Assembly (NCBI GenBank): GCA_963971405.1
Contig: OZ020491.1
Location: 8,922,855-8,986,854 of the forward strand
Reading direction: 5' to 3'
DNA length: 64,000 bases
DNA from: Psococerastis gibbosa
Taxonomy: Eukaryota > Arthropoda > Insecta > Psocodea > Psocidae
Part shown: positions 1-11,820 of the stretch, in pieces
How the letters are laid out: every line of letters begins with the position of its first letter
Numbering within the stretch: the stretch's first letter is position 1
Made by a program: the position numbers and the translations under genes
Notes under the pieces: model-generated
The model's database searches: none
Told to the model about the DNA's origin: nothing
What the model saw: only the letters and a program-made list of their open reading frames with translations

Positions 1-688
1 AATATTTAGAGTCCAATGTAAGAGGGTAACAAGAAGTCTCGGCATATGATACTTAAACCCTTATTTTACGAAGTGACTGCCTGTTTACGAAGTGCAAAAC
101 AACTTCGGAGGTCCACGGCGGCACCCACATGGCCACATGCCTTTTCTGATATTTAACTTGTACCCATTGCAAAATGATGGTACAGAGCAGACCTTTCGCA
201 TTTGCAGTCAGCCCAGTGGCGGAGACGGGAATACAGCATTTAGAACGCTAAGCAGTTTTAAATTGCGAATCCCATTCTCGATCGTAAAATATAACAAGGG
301 AAAATTATATAGCAAGGCACCCGGATTCGAGGGTTCTCTACAAAATCCATCGTTAACGTTGAGAAATCGTAAATTTTTGTTAACACCCTAGCGGCCATTT
401 TCATTTTATTATATTTTTTTAATTTGTTTACCAGCGGATATTTAGAGTGTGAGCGGTTAATTTTTAATTATTATTATTTTATTTATACTTATTATGTATT
501 GACATTTTATGATAAATAATTTGTCGATTTTTAATTTTAGCAGGATCTTTACGTTTTCACTTTCCGAATCTAACGGCTAATCCTTTCACCATCGAGAAAA
601 GACCTACGACTTCCACGACCTTAGGGTGTGCACCGACTGTGGCGCCAGGTTGGCAGAATGGTGGACCCAGAAACAAGGAATCTCTACC
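1..688. other. Unassigned AT-rich sequence
   Basis: I see no recognisable gene or repeat here. A 99-codon frame at 92-391 (+) has no domain, signal peptide or resemblance I know and lacks gene context, so I treat it as chance. The segment from about 400 to 540 is very AT-rich. Confidence 0.5.
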
Positions 689-691
689 TTA

Positions 692-1077
692 GGCGGGGTT
701 TCCACCGACCTCTCATTGCAGAATGCACATACGATGTGTGGTAGCAGATATCATTAATAAAGGCGGGGTTTCCAACGACCTCTCATTGCAGAATGCAAAT
801 GACATTGACGGAAATTTTTGTTTTACTCTATGCCATAGTTAAAATTGATCAATGATCATATAGTAAAATCACAAACTAAAATTTAAAAATGGCGTAATGG
901 GATATGTTAAGTACAAACATTTTAATAGATTTCTATAAAAAGAAAAATGCAAATTTCCGTCAATGTCATTTGTATTTTGCAATGAGAGGTCGGTGGAAAC
1001 CCCGCCTAAGTCTTGAATGTCTGCTACCACGCCAACGTATGTGCATTCTGCAATGAGAGGTCGGTGGAAACCCCGCC
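692..1077. mobile_element. Palindromic MITE, Harbinger-like, interrupted by a second MITE
   Basis: Terminal inverted repeats begin GGCGGGGTTTCCACCGACC and both ends are flanked by TTA (689-691 and 1078-1080), a target-site duplication typical of PIF/Harbinger elements. The arms extend inward through TCTCATTGCAGAATGCACAT to a GTAGCAGAYAT motif. The middle is occupied by a second related element (762-1006). There is no coding capacity, so it must have depended on transposase supplied elsewhere. The superfamily is inferred only from the repeat ends and the duplication. Confidence 0.8.
762..1006. mobile_element. Inner MITE nested in 692-1077
   Basis: This 245-bp element has inverted ends GGCGGGGTTTCCAACGACC and GGTCGGTGGAAACCCCGCC and lies in the central loop of the 692-1077 element. 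Its core (CCATAGTTAAAATTGATCAA, then an ATGGCGT segment) is nearly identical to the cores at 7098, 9698 and 58476. It follows AAA and is followed by TAAG. The expected empty loop resembles the intact loop of the 33582-33721 element. Confidence 0.75.
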
Positions 1078-1080
1078 TTA

Positions 1081-1544
1081 GACACGAAAAGGAAGAAGTT
1101 TCCGAATTTTAAATTTTAAAAATGTAGCATGCTGTTTCACGTAGAGAATACCCCTAATGTAGAAGTACGAATCGGCTGCAAAAAAATTACTTAAATTTTA
1201 GCAATATTAGCCAAGACAAATGTCTCACGAAATAGAGCGATAAATAAGGTGTCATAAACTGTGTGTCATAAACGGCACATATAAACTATAAAAAAAATAT
1301 ATTCCTCTGCGCTTTGATGTACATTTTATTGCAGTCACTAACACCGATCGACCACAGTTATGGAACTTGATAAGTTAAAAATAACAGTCACTGCGGATGC
1401 CAGGTTTAAGTAGTTCCAAAACTACCTAATTTCAGTTAGTCACGGCCACATAATATGTATCATCATAATGAAGGGGAACATTTCTTCTACTTTATAATAT
1501 TTATGACTATGCTATTTAAATGCTATGAGAAATATGGCTTTGTG
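1081..1544. other. Unassigned AT-rich sequence
   Basis: I see no gene, tandem repeat or recognisable element in this stretch. Confidence 0.4.
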
Positions 1545-1665
1545 AAAGAACCGGTCCGAGTTTACTCGAACATGCTTTCCAATTTATCAATTAGTAGATA
1601 ATACTGAGTTATTTCATAGTAAATAATTTAATAATAATGGCACGGCACGCAATGTATTGGAAAGC
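1545..1665 (+). mobile_element. Family M element, internally deleted copy
   Basis: It starts with the AAAGAACCGGTCCGAGTTTA end of family M, followed by the TGCTTTCCAATTTAT repeat. It ends with GGCACGGCACGCAATGTATT and TGGAAAGC. Full copies at 50207 and 62153 are about 840 bp, so this 121-bp copy has lost almost the whole interior. Confidence 0.75.
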
Positions 1666-2048
1666 AAAAAATAGGGGTTAGAACGTTATTTGAGGGTGCT
1701 ATTCAATTAATGTACAAATTGTATATAGGAAAATGCTTTCACCAATCACAACATTGGATTCTGATGTCCCTTTCCTATGGATTTCTGTAAAAATTAGGCA
1801 AGTCCATTTTGAGAAAACGAACTAACAACTAATTAAATGTTGTAACCTCTGATAGTGACAGCCTATACTGAGCTTATTCCATTATATACGCGAGTTAGTG
1901 TTATCAGTTGAATTAACTGCCTAATCAAACTTGTCTGATAATGTTTCAAGTATGGAACACTCAAGGTACCGTGCAATGGCCTAATTTATTACTAAGCCAA
2001 TTATTTTCCCAATGTTTGTGCACTAGTTGATGGAGACATCTCATTTTG

Positions 2049-2550
2049 TGTAGTGGCGTAACCAGGGGGGGGGGGTCAGCTGGGTCCGGACCCCCCCCCC
2101 AAAAAAAAATTATAGCAAAACAGCAAATTTTCAGATATTTATTTTAAAAAATTCCCCGGGGAGACCCCGGTCCCCCAGTTTTGTTAAAAGTTATCGTCTA
2201 CAAAATAAAAATGGTTTTGCCGACAAACTATTTCAAACCTATCTTTAAAAAACATTCCCCGGGGAACCCCCGGGCCCCCCTTGTTAGCTGTAATATTCTT
2301 CACATGTAAAATATGAACATAACTGCTTTCAAAGTGCGTAAATTCCACTATTTTGGACCTATTATTTTCTTGCAGTAGGTCTACTATTCTTAAACCTAAC
2401 CATTGTTGGAATACGTTACAAGACGCATATACATGAAATTGTGTAAAACTCCACAATTTCAGGCCAATTTTTGTCAAGGAGACCCCCGGGCCCTCCAACC
2501 CCTTGGGTGGGGAAATCATGGCCCTAATTAGAAGATGCGTACTATACACA
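2049..2550. mobile_element. Poly-G element, hAT-like end, probably truncated
   Basis: The left end reads TAGTGGCGTAACCAG followed by 11 G, then GGTCCGGAC and 10 C, a typical terminus of non-autonomous hAT elements. The interior has three CCCCGGGG/CCCGGG-rich blocks about 100-200 bp apart (near 2155, 2255 and 2485). I found no matching right terminus, so the boundary at about 2550 is approximate. A 121-codon minus frame inside (2184-2549) has no recognisable domain. Confidence 0.5.
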
Positions 2551-2566
2551 TGGCCCGGGGGTAGTG

Positions 2567-2586
2567 GGTTAGGTTAGGTTAGGTTA
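2567..2586. repeat. Interstitial TTAGG run
   Basis: About four units of the arthropod telomere repeat TTAGG lie just beyond the poly-G element. The run is too short to be a telomere. AGGTT/AACCT runs of this kind are common inside insect chromosomes. Confidence 0.7.
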
Positions 2587-2589
2587 AAC

Positions 2590-3404
2590 AAATGGCTGCC
2601 TTCAACTGGATCGGTGACACTGTAGGAAAATTTACTTGTTTGACATGCACAGGGACAAGACATGTTTATAACATGACAGCCGTATTGCCTCACATTTGAA
2701 GCCATGTCGGTTGAATGGTACTAAATTTGACAATTTTTCGGGGACATAAACTAATGTAACTTATGGCTTGTTGAGTTGGCCCGTTGGCGTGAATCAACTC
2801 ACGTTTACCTTGGCTCCCTTTCAACAATTTGGCAAAATCAAATGCTCTATAAATTGCTTCCACGAGGTTTCGTTCAATTTCCTCATAATATTCATCAAGG
2901 CAAAAAATCATTTCCAATGCTATTTAGTTTTTACTATTTCCTGGATCTAGTCTCATCGGAGCAATGTGCGTATAATAAAAATAAAATGCTTGCGAAAATT
3001 TGTTATGTTGCACTTACGCATACTGGGTCCAGTAATAACCATATCATAGCTTGTCTATTATAGCGTCAAGGCGGATTGGGACAACTTATACAGAGGCGTT
3101 TTTTAACGGGAAAAATTCAAGCGAAAAAAAACACCAAAAATCGCTGAAAAAATCTATGCGGTCGCTGGCAGTTCAACGGGCCACTAAAATTAGACCTACG
3201 TCTATAAAACACAACCAAAATAATAATAATTTCCTGGATTTCGTTTTGGAAAAGTGGATTTAATTCATTAACGTGCGGCTTTGCGTCTGGAGACCAAACA
3301 AAAAGATGTGCACCTTCTTGATATTACTAGTGGTGTCAATAACAATGCACAGCTGGGATGTATTCTACAGTATATAATACTGACATTAAATTAACTTAGG
3401 TTGT
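2590..3404. other. Unassigned sequence
   Basis: Overlapping short frames at 2690-3263 on both strands show no domain or codon pattern that I recognise. No repeat was identified. Confidence 0.4.
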
Positions 3405-3605
3405 AGAGGCAACATCCTCTAATTTCAGTTACTTCAGGAGAGGCAAGAGCTCGTAAGAACGCTCAAACGTCAAACCGGTGACGGAAGCTCGGGGTGAAGT
3501 CGCATTTAAACACTGAAATTATCCGACTGGGACACGAACTCAGGTCATCCGGGTAGTAGACGATCATGCCAACATGCTACCACTGGACTGTTAGGGTCAA
3601 GCGAG
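3405..3605 (-). repeat. tRNA-like (SINE head) sequence
   Basis: Read on the minus strand, 3530-3600 contains an A-box-like TAGCATGTTGG and, about 40 bases later, a B-box-like GAGTTCGTGTCCC. This is the arrangement of an internal RNA polymerase III promoter. No cloverleaf closes, so it is a decayed tRNA-derived SINE rather than a tRNA gene. Its CCTCTAATTTCAG stretch resembles the arms of the 8876-9362 element. Confidence 0.4.
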
Positions 3606-5998
3606 CCCACGATTGTTAATTCCAATGCGTTGCTACGGAAACTGACGCAGGGAACTGCTTTACTCTTAGATGACTATAACGACTTGTGTGTATAAGGATA
3701 GCCAGGCTTATTATTGGACAGACGGACTTCGGGAATTAATTTATTATAGGTAGATGATCACTCTGCGATAGAATGAACAAAAGAGGGAGCCAATATACAG
3801 GGAATGCTGTATACAGTATAACGATAGCCAGGGGTATACTTGTTAGGACGGACAATCGTAGTATATTATTAAAAAATTAAAATGCATCAGATTTTGGAGT
3901 GACCTGGCTGACCTTGACAGTTCCTCTTAAGTAAATACCTTACGATAAAATAATGACAAGTAGCGGGCAGAGCAGGTACGCGTTCCTTGGGCGTCAAATC
4001 TACATATCACAATCTACGCATGATTTCTGTGTGGAATCACCGATAAAAATGAGCTATTGTTCCCAACCCGGCCGTAAAATTAGGCAACTATCAACTGCAA
4101 TCTAAATTCCACATGTGACACTCCATTAATTTTGTTCATGAACAAAGATATCAATCTACAGCAGGCCGTGGTCCGACGAGATACCATATAGAAATCATTA
4201 AATGAATCCCAATGGCCAGTCATTTCCCGCCAAAAAAAAAAAAAAAATCCTTCGACGTGACAACCCATCCATTTTTATTTTTTCAAAATAATAACTAGAG
4301 ATTTTATGTCCGTCTGATTTGGCGCAGGTTGCCACTCCGGCAAAGTGGAGACTCGATATTTCGAATCCAGTTTCCGTCAATTTTATCTCATTCTTCCTCA
4401 AATTCTCCTGCCTGTAGAAGTTTTCTAGAATGTTAAATAAGCACTCTGTACCTGTAATTGATATTATATGATAACATACAATATTAAAATTCAGTAGCCT
4501 ACTGTATACGACTCGACCTTGAGAACTTCAAATTTCCCAACTGAGACATTTGGCCTCCTTAAAATATGGCGTCTCAGATCGATAACAAGCTGTGGCCATG
4601 AAGTAGTTAACGATCGTTAAAAATATACCAGTACCACACTAAATTATTTAATAAGTCAATATTAATGTGTACAACACTATACTTGAGGGGAATCTATCAG
4701 CTACAGCTAAAAACAAGAGCAAACAAGAGAATCGCTGTCACTAACAGTCTTCAGAATTCGACTCATCGACTCAAGGAGCATCTAATTTCAAATATAAAAT
4801 ATATATTATTAATATTATTAAATATATATATTATTCAGTTTTAACGTAATAGTAATTCGATAAAAAAAAGTCCTGTAAATTGTAATTATCAGTCCAGATT
4901 TATACTGCCTCATCGCTCCAGTAAGACGTTCTTAACTTCATCGTTGGTATGTGGTTTCCAGAGACCACACTGGAAGTGGAATGCCAGTTTAAAAAAGTTT
5001 CAGGGTGTTTGTCACGACTCGAACTATTTTATCGGTATGTATGGTGTGTAAATGGTCTGTTAGTTATATATTTTAATATTTTCCTTTTTTTTCAGTTAAT
5101 AATTGAAATAATATTTTATGAAATTGAATTATTTATTAATTATTTATTAATTGTAGGAGTGGGCCGAAAGGCCCAAAAATAAACTTATTTTCATTGGGTC
5201 TTCTATACGTAGAAGATTCATTTTTAGTGCCATTTTGAATTCTCTTATTTGCAACCGTTACTTCAGTCTAAGAAACAAAAATATTAATCACTCTGAACAG
5301 ACTGCACCGAAAATTTTCTACTGTGAATTTAATTAATTTGAAGAAAAAAACAAGATTGGGTTATTTGCCAATGAGAAAATCCTTAATGGAAACTCAGGCA
5401 AGAGATTTATTGCATAATCGCTGCCAAGAAAAATGCAATGCATTAAAATAAATTAACACTACGCTCTAGCAAGCTAACTAAATTTACACCCTTTTTACGC
5501 CCGTTCGCCAGTTGTCAAACACAAACAACAGTCGTAGTAGAAATAGAAAAATGTTAATTATCCCAGGGTTAACCTCCGGGGTGATGCAGTAGTAACATTT
5601 ATAATTTATAATGTAGGCTATTTTTTGACGTGAAAACGTCTAATAAAACGATGAGAGCAGGCTGGAACACTGGGTGCATGCACGAAAAAGGGTGACGCCG
5701 ATGCGTCGTGACACTCATCCATTACCCCGCAGTTAATGCGGCTTTCATTTGCTTTTTTTTTTTTTTTAGACGTCTCGTTAAACTATCATCCGCAAACCGG
5801 CTTTACAGACAACCAATTTTGAAAGTATACTTTTTTAGGCGCGTTATGAAAAAATGATGAGAGTGAATTTTGGAGATGCGCGCGCATCTGTAACACAAAA
5901 ATTCACAGAATGAAGCTGCCAACAAAATAGAAATAGAACCTCGATATTAGTCGCGCATGTTGGTACACTCGTCACCGCTGATCACGGTTTTCTAGACA
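3606..5998. other. Unassigned AT-rich sequence with simple repeats
   Basis: I see no gene or identifiable element. An AT-rich simple repeat of TAT/TTA units lies at 4795-4845, and poly-A or poly-T runs lie at 4231-4247 and 5753-5768. The short frames at 4080-4401 and 4949-5182 are low complexity. Confidence 0.4.
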
Positions 5999-6251
5999 GG
6001 TATTGTCATCCGCCATTTTGTATCCATTTTAAGTCTGGTCTATAAGCAAAGCATTGGGTGTTTACCGATTTACTTTTAGAAATTCATCGTTACTTATTTA
6101 TTTATTATTATTTTTAAAAAAACGTTCTACCAATTAGGGAAGTGTTTATTAAAAAAATACTAAACGTGTTTAAGTTCTTTTCAATCTTTTACTTTCTTAC
6201 AATTCTTACCATATAGGAATTATAGGATACAAAATGGCGGATGACAATACC
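5999..6251. mobile_element. MITE with perfect 27-bp inverted ends
   Basis: Positions 5999-6025 and 6225-6251 are perfect reverse complements over 27 bp (GGTATTGTCATCCGCCATTT onward). The ~200-bp interior is AT-rich and non-coding. A clear target-site duplication is not visible, so the superfamily is unknown. Confidence 0.7.
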
Positions 6252-7097
6252 CGGGTATATTTCATATTTATAATATTTATCAACATGTCTCTAGTTTCTA
6301 CATTCACAACACGTGTTTTCCTTTCATACAAGTGCGAATTATATATATATATGCTAATAAATTATATTCAGTAGTGATATAAATTGAATATTATGATTGA
6401 TATTATTTACTATTCGTAAATATTAGTGAAAAAAATTGTGCTTATATACTTTTTCAAGTGCTCCCATATAATTGAGGTTAACTATCCATACGTATTATTT
6501 CTTGATATGAATTAAAATATTTTTATTTAATATAATTAACACTAAATATTATTAAATTATTAATGTTAAATATTTATCATTGGTTATTTAATATTTACAA
6601 AAATTTATTATTTTATTGTAATTAATTATTTGCATGCAATTAAAAACTATTTTTTTAATGATGCCAAAGAAGTATTTAAATTCTCACGCGCGTACGTAAG
6701 TACACGCACCCACTATTTTTAAATTAATTTCGTTTTAGAAGAGATTTAAAATCGCAGCCCCCCCCCCCCCACGCGTTTTTGTACAAGGTCAATATTCAAA
6801 GGAAATATCGAGCGTAGAGCCGTCAATAAAAAATATACCTTTAAAGATTTTGGGGGGATCCGGGGGTGACTAATATGAAAAACGAGATTCTTCTTAAAGG
6901 CCAAGGGTTGAACAAAATTTTGGACGGCTATATATAGTATAAAAAAAAATCCTTCCTTAAACCTTAAGGGATGAGATACAGTAACGTCCAACAAAACCTT
7001 CTTAGACTACATCTGGTCTGGTGCTACAATACGTTGCATCAGTGGTAAGCATGCCCCTGCTTACTCATTGTGTCTTGTAACCGCTGAAGATTGCAAA
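6252..7097. other. Unassigned, very AT-rich, with a C13 tract
   Basis: The segment 6300-6660 is strongly AT-rich and has TA-rich simple sequence near 6340. A 13-base C tract lies at 6758-6770. No gene or element ends were recognised. Confidence 0.4.
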
Positions 7098-7403
7098 GGA
7101 GCCGTTTCCACCGACCTCGCATTGCAGAATGCAAATGACATTGACGGAAATGTTTGTTTTCCTCTATTCCATAGTTAAAATTGATCAATGATCATACAGT
7201 AAAATCACAAACAAACTAAAATTAAAAAATGGCGTCATGGGATATGTTAAGTACGATCATTTTAATCGATTTCTATAAAAAGAAAAATTCTAATTTTCGT
7301 CAATGTCATTTGCATTCTGCAATGCGAGGTCGGTGGAAACTTCGCCTAATCTTGAATTTTGTATTTAGCCCTAGCCGGTCGGTGGAAACGCAGTTTGCTA
7401 ACG
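7098..7403. mobile_element. Composite Harbinger-like MITE, left outer arm missing
   Basis: The inner 249-bp element (7098-7346) has ends GGAGCCGTTTCCACCGACC and GGTCGGTGGAAACTTCGCC, with the same core as the copies at 762, 9698 and 58476. It is followed by an outer-arm remnant (7347-7403) with the AGCCCTAGCCGGTCGGTGGA motif seen at the right of the 9627 and 58405 elements. The left outer arm is absent, so this copy is rearranged. Confidence 0.7.
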
Positions 7404-7977
7404 GTCTAATTTAACGCGGATTTGCGGAAACAATACCAATACATGTTAGAAAAAAAACAATGGTGTGGTTGGCGTACGACAAGATTCATCAAACTAACCT
7501 TACGGCACGCACATAAAAAGGTCTTACATTATTAAACATACCAAAACACAACACCAAGACGCTCCTCTGTACACAAATCAAAATAGCTCAAAAATAAGCA
7601 CTAAAAACAACGCATTTAAATTTAAAAAAAAAAAAAAAAAACTATGCAAAACAAAGTGTCAACAGTGGGAAAGCCGGGACATAACTGGTTAGGCCTTTCA
7701 GCGACCAGTTTTATCTCTAAGTGGCAGCAGATAAAAACAGTGGCACTACAGTCGTCATTGCAGATTATTCTAAAGTAAATAAGGAAATCTTATTAACCGC
7801 TTTTTTCGCTACTGATAGTGCAGAGTGGGATGTGAAGCAGTAAGTTTGTCTAGATTAAAGCCCAAACCCTCAATTTCCATTTTTCCAAAGTCAATTTTTT
7901 TCTCCCCAATTATTATTGTAGTTTTCTTGGGATGCTGTATTGTATAATATAGATATTTACCATGACAAGGAAAGAAG
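7404..7977. other. Unassigned sequence
   Basis: It contains a poly-A tract around 7622-7641. No gene or element ends were recognised. Confidence 0.4.
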
Positions 7978-8382
7978 CTGGGACGGATCCAGCCCATTTG
8001 CCCCCCCCCCCCCCATGAGCAGGATCAAGATGTGGTTCAAAATCGAAGAAACATATGAGTAGGCTGTTTACAAACATGGCCAACTCCAAGTTTTAGAATT
8101 TTTCAGGAGAGCGGATTTTCTGTTGAAAATTGCATTAAGTTTATAGCTAACCCCAAACTTATCACCGCTTCTGGCTGCTTTTGTCACTTTATTTTACAAC
8201 GTGCAGGTGGGCATTAAAATGTTCTGCAAGGTCGGATCAAAACCCAATTTTGTGAAAAAATGGAGTTGGCCACGTTTGTAACCAAGCTCCTCATATGTAG
8301 TATCGATTTAATTGGAGCGTAATAAGCCACAGATTTACTAAATTTAAGGGGGCAGCAGTTACCCCCTCTGTATCCGTCCATG
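7978..8382. mobile_element. hAT-type non-autonomous element (405 bp)
   Basis: The ends are CTGGGACGGATCCAG and CTGTATCCGTCCATG, which are imperfect inverted repeats sharing GGACGGAT. They are flanked by GAAAGAAG and AAAAGTAG, which agree at 6 of 8 positions. An 8-bp duplication is the hAT signature. A 14-base C tract lies at 8001-8014 just inside the left end, as in the related elements at 19386 and 46460. No transposase remnant was seen. Confidence 0.6.
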
Positions 8383-8875
8383 AAAAGTAGTAAGGGGTAT
8401 AGTCTGACACGGGGTCCGAACCATTCACTCCCCCGAACAATAGCAGTAAGTAAGCACTGCGCCAGTAGAGTGGGCATTATAAAGCAACAAATTACTCAAT
8501 TATAGCCAACCACAAGACTGTCAGTTAAAAATGCACTCAACAGAACAAACCGGGTCTCTATCGGCTAATTCTTAATACCGGATCCAAAAGTTTCTGAGAA
8601 CTCGCAGGGCTAATGACCCGCCTGAGCCAATTTCGCAGGACGGGTGGACCAAGATAAGAGGGCAAGTGGCCTGTACACTGCCGAATCTTTAATAACTTAT
8701 CGACCATGATAGCTTGTCAAAATTCGCTCCACTTCATGACTTGCAAGAATGCCGTACGGCCCGGGTGCGGTGGTGGGGATTCAAATGCTACCGATTAATC
8801 GCTATATATTATTCTATCAGGTGTATGTTATTGGCTAGTACAGTAGTAACGTCTAAAGGCTCAACCATAACGTAG
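8383..8875. other. Unassigned sequence
   Basis: No gene, tandem repeat or element boundary was recognised. Confidence 0.35.
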
Positions 8876-9362
8876 CTGAAATTAGAGGATATAGAAAAAC
8901 TGGGCTTGGCGGGATTCGAACCCACTATTTACACTTTTGTTGTTGTTTCCAACGCCTGCTTTCAGCATTTCTGCTTTACGCTACCCTGTCAGCCTGGCGG
9001 GGGGAGTGAGTCTGTTTGTTAACCTGAGGCAACCTAAGGGCAGACTCTTTCACCTCGGGGGAAAGAGGAGTTGACTGACAGGGTGGACCTCTCCTGATTA
9101 TAGTGCAATCCGAACCACTTGGGCAACATGATAAAGTCACACGATTAAATCGGAGGTGACCAGGACTACACACGTACTTATACTTAAACAAGCGCGTTAT
9201 CATGTCCCACCATGTTCCCCTGCCAACGCTGTGCACACTACCAAGTTTGCCGCAGTTTGAACCATGCTCTGTTCTAATGGAATCAACATGGTAAGGCTGT
9301 TGGCCTTTACACTTAACAGGGTCGCCCAGCCCAGTTTTTCTATACCCTCTAATTTCGATTAT
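8876..9362. mobile_element. Inverted-repeat element with a tRNA-like B box
   Basis: Positions 8880-8913 and about 9330-9362 are imperfect inverted repeats of about 33 bp around AGAAAAACTGGGCT. Just inside the left arm, on the minus strand, GTGGGTTCGAATCCC matches a polymerase III B box, so one part may derive from a tRNA or SINE. An 86-codon minus frame between the arms has no recognised domain. Confidence 0.5.
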
Positions 9363-9626
9363 AACGAGGAGGTAATCTCTTCAACCAAAGCTAATTTAAT
9401 GCCAGTGTTATATACATAATTATAATATATAATACTGCAATATAATGGGGCAACTAGAAGGTGCCAAGTTAAAAAACAGCGGTTGCGCAAAATTTTCTGG
9501 TAGTATTCTGAGCAATTTATTGCTAGAAATAAATCGAATGAAATATGAATTGAAATATAACTTTAAAAGGCATCCGCACCGTTTCGCGAGGACTCGTCTT
9601 GCCCTGCAGTTCGCGGCTCTTCGTAC
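9363..9626. other. Unassigned sequence left of the composite MITE
   Basis: Short frames occur on both strands, but there is no recognisable product or repeat. Confidence 0.3.
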
Positions 9627-10010
9627 GGTGCCCATTCCATTGACCGGCTAGGGCTATTTCCAACAACGGTGACGTGGTAGCAGACATTCGAGACTTAGGT
9701 GGCGTTTCCACTGACCTCGCATTGCAGAATTGACGGAAATGTTTATTTTCCTCTATGCCATAGTTAAAATTGATCAATGATCATACAGTAAAATCACAAA
9801 CAAAAAAACTAAAATTAAAAAATGGCGTCATGGGATGTGTTAAGTACAAACATTTTAATAGATTTCTATAAAAAGAAAAATTCTAATTTCCGTCAATGTC
9901 ATTTGCATTCTGCAATGCGAGATCGGTGGAAACGCCACCTAAGTCTTGAATGTCTGCTACCACGTCACCGTTGTTGGAAATAGCCCTAGCCGGTCAATGG
10001 AATGGGCGCC
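9627..10010. mobile_element. Outer palindromic MITE carrying a nested MITE
   Basis: The outer inverted ends are GGTGCCCATTCCATTGACC (left) and the matching right end finishing TTCC...GGGCGCC at 10010. They continue inward through CCGGCTAGGGC and GACGTGGTAGCAGACATTC. The flanks are TAC and TAA, an eroded 3-bp duplication. The inner element occupies 9698-9939, at the same loop position as in the 58405-58790 copy. Confidence 0.8.
9698..9939. mobile_element. Inner MITE nested in 9627-10010
   Basis: This is a 242-bp element with ends GGTGGCGTTTCCACTGACC and the inverse ending AACGCCACC, flanked by TTA and TAA. If the element and one TA are removed, the loop becomes GACTTAAGTC, as expected for an insertion that duplicated TA. 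The core matches the copies at 762, 7098 and 58476. Confidence 0.8.
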
Positions 10011-10353
10011 TAATGGCCAGAAAAAATCCCCTGTCAACTATCAACCTTCTCACACTACCACTGGAAGAAAATGATTGTTTATTCAATAGCTTTCCTATGG
10101 ACATTGATGTCTTGACTGGAGACAGACGGACAGGATTGTGCGATTTAATGATTGGTTGTTGAAAATAGACAATTCATCCAATGGACTGTTTTCTAAATGT
10201 ATTTCCTTAGGGCGGTGCCCAGCTTCACTTGAAAGTCACGGTAAAGAATATTGCACGGCGCATTGGTAGATGACGGTCCGGTCCAACTTCCTTACTACTG
10301 ATACTTTTCAATCGATGGCGGATCTGGGTCTTAAAGGTAAAGCTACTTCAAGT

Positions 10354-10599
10354 ATTGAGTTAGCCAAAAATAAAATGGTCCCGTGGTATGATTTTTCTGA
10401 ACCTGCATGCCAAATTTCATTCAAATCTACCGAGTAGTTTACCCACAAATCAACGAACAGACAGACAGATCTACAGACCGACATTTCGGAAAAACGTTTT
10501 TGGTTCCTGGTACCTCAAAACGTGAATTCACTGAAATCCCGAAATCGAAACTTTCGACCATCACAAAGATCTCTTTGTACTACGTATAAATAGGAAAGC
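10354..10599 (+). mobile_element. Family M element, 3' fragment
   Basis: It carries the characteristic M right half: TGAGTTAGCC, TGCCAAATTTCAT, a GACAGACAGA run, GGTTCCTGG, the ATTTCGACCATCACAAAG-like segment, and the end TACTACGTATAAAT followed by AGGAAAGC. The left ~590 bp are missing. Confidence 0.85.
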
Positions 10600-10994
10600 A
10601 ATACTATGTACTATCCTACAACTACAACAACAACACAACAACTACAACTAGCCTAGAACAACACTTAATAATCGCGAGATAAGATCGTGTTCGGAAACCT
10701 CATTTAAAAGGGAGTGACTATGACAAAAACCGTTGAAGTAGCTCCTTAAAGACCTGCAATAAATTATAAAACTTGACAGTTCCCCGTAAATTACAACCAA
10801 ATTACAAGAAGCCAATTTCAATAGACAAGTACACAAATCAGAATTGTACACACCCGCCTTGTAATACCCTACCCAGTTAATTTGTATTGGTTGTATTGTA
10901 CGGGAAAGCGTACAGAGGTGAAGTATGCAACAAATAACGAGTGACTTTGTTCTCAATATTCTTAAGGGGCAACCGGGGGGGGGGGGGGGGGGGG
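10600..10994. repeat. ACA-rich simple repeat and G20 tract
   Basis: Positions 10616-10650 are an imperfect ACAACT/ACA repeat. Positions 10975-10994 are an uninterrupted run of 20 G. A 102-codon minus frame at 10648-10956 has no recognised domain. Confidence 0.6.
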
Positions 10995-11018
10995 CTGGGC
11001 TTATAGGAGTACTAAATC

Positions 11019-11735
11019 AAAGAACCGGTCCTAATTTACCCGAACATGCTTTCCTATCTATCAGCAGATAATATGATTAATTCCTATCGGTTGCCTCGAC
11101 ATTCCCTATCCCAAAGCACTGAATTGATTGATGAGACGATTGCATTGTCTAGAACGTGCAGACCAATACATTACAACACAGTAATAATCAGTAATGATTG
11201 CTGGGTATAATAAATCTATATATATAGATGAATGTTCATTCCCTTTGTGTACGCTTCAAAAACTCAAAAAGTTCTGCACCGATCGAACTGAAATTTTAGC
11301 AGAATATATAATCCGCATCAAGGATTGTTTTTATCTCATTTTTGCATCAGTCACATATCCGCGACCGCGGGGGAAAAAAGCGAGGAAAACACTTGCTTGA
11401 CAACCGCAATAGTAATGGTGCAGTCACATGTGAGCCCCGAAGGGGCGAGTTACGTAGTGCTCAGCTGGAGGGCCCTGAAGGGGCGAGCTGCCACCCGGGA
11501 ACCGCTTGTTGTACATAATTTCTTCAAAAAATAATTTTTTGTACAAAACCAAACCTTTGCTTGGGAAAGCAACCTGTTCGGTTCTCTTTGGTTATGTTAC
11601 TCTATTTAACACCTAAGATATGCCTAAGTTAGAAGGTAACGACAGAATGGCTTCACAGAAAAATCATTTTTTTGTTATTTTTCGAGTTATTATTATTATT
11701 TTTTTAACCCCAGAACCAAACTCATTCGGTGGAAG
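11019..11735 (+). mobile_element. Family M element, rearranged copy
   Basis: The left end (AAAGAACCGGTCC at 11019 and the TGCTTTCC segment) and an interior block at about 11509-11735 (TTCTTCAAAAAATAATTTTT, then AACACCTAAGAT and CAGAACCAAACT) match family M. Between them, 11110-11500 is unrelated and includes a GCCCCGAAGGGGCGAG motif repeated near 11430 and 11475. The characteristic right end is absent. Confidence 0.55.
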
Positions 11736-11820
11736 TTGGGTGGTAGTGACGGCCACATACTATATATAAAACTGTAGCTCGACATCAATATTTCCCTTAA
11801 AATTTGATTTTGTAAAAAAA

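Noticed and set aside
92-391. 99-codon plus frame at the window start
   Set aside because: No domain, no conserved motif and no splice or promoter signals were seen.
2567-2586. Telomere
   Set aside because: Only about four TTAGG units; interstitial runs like this are common.
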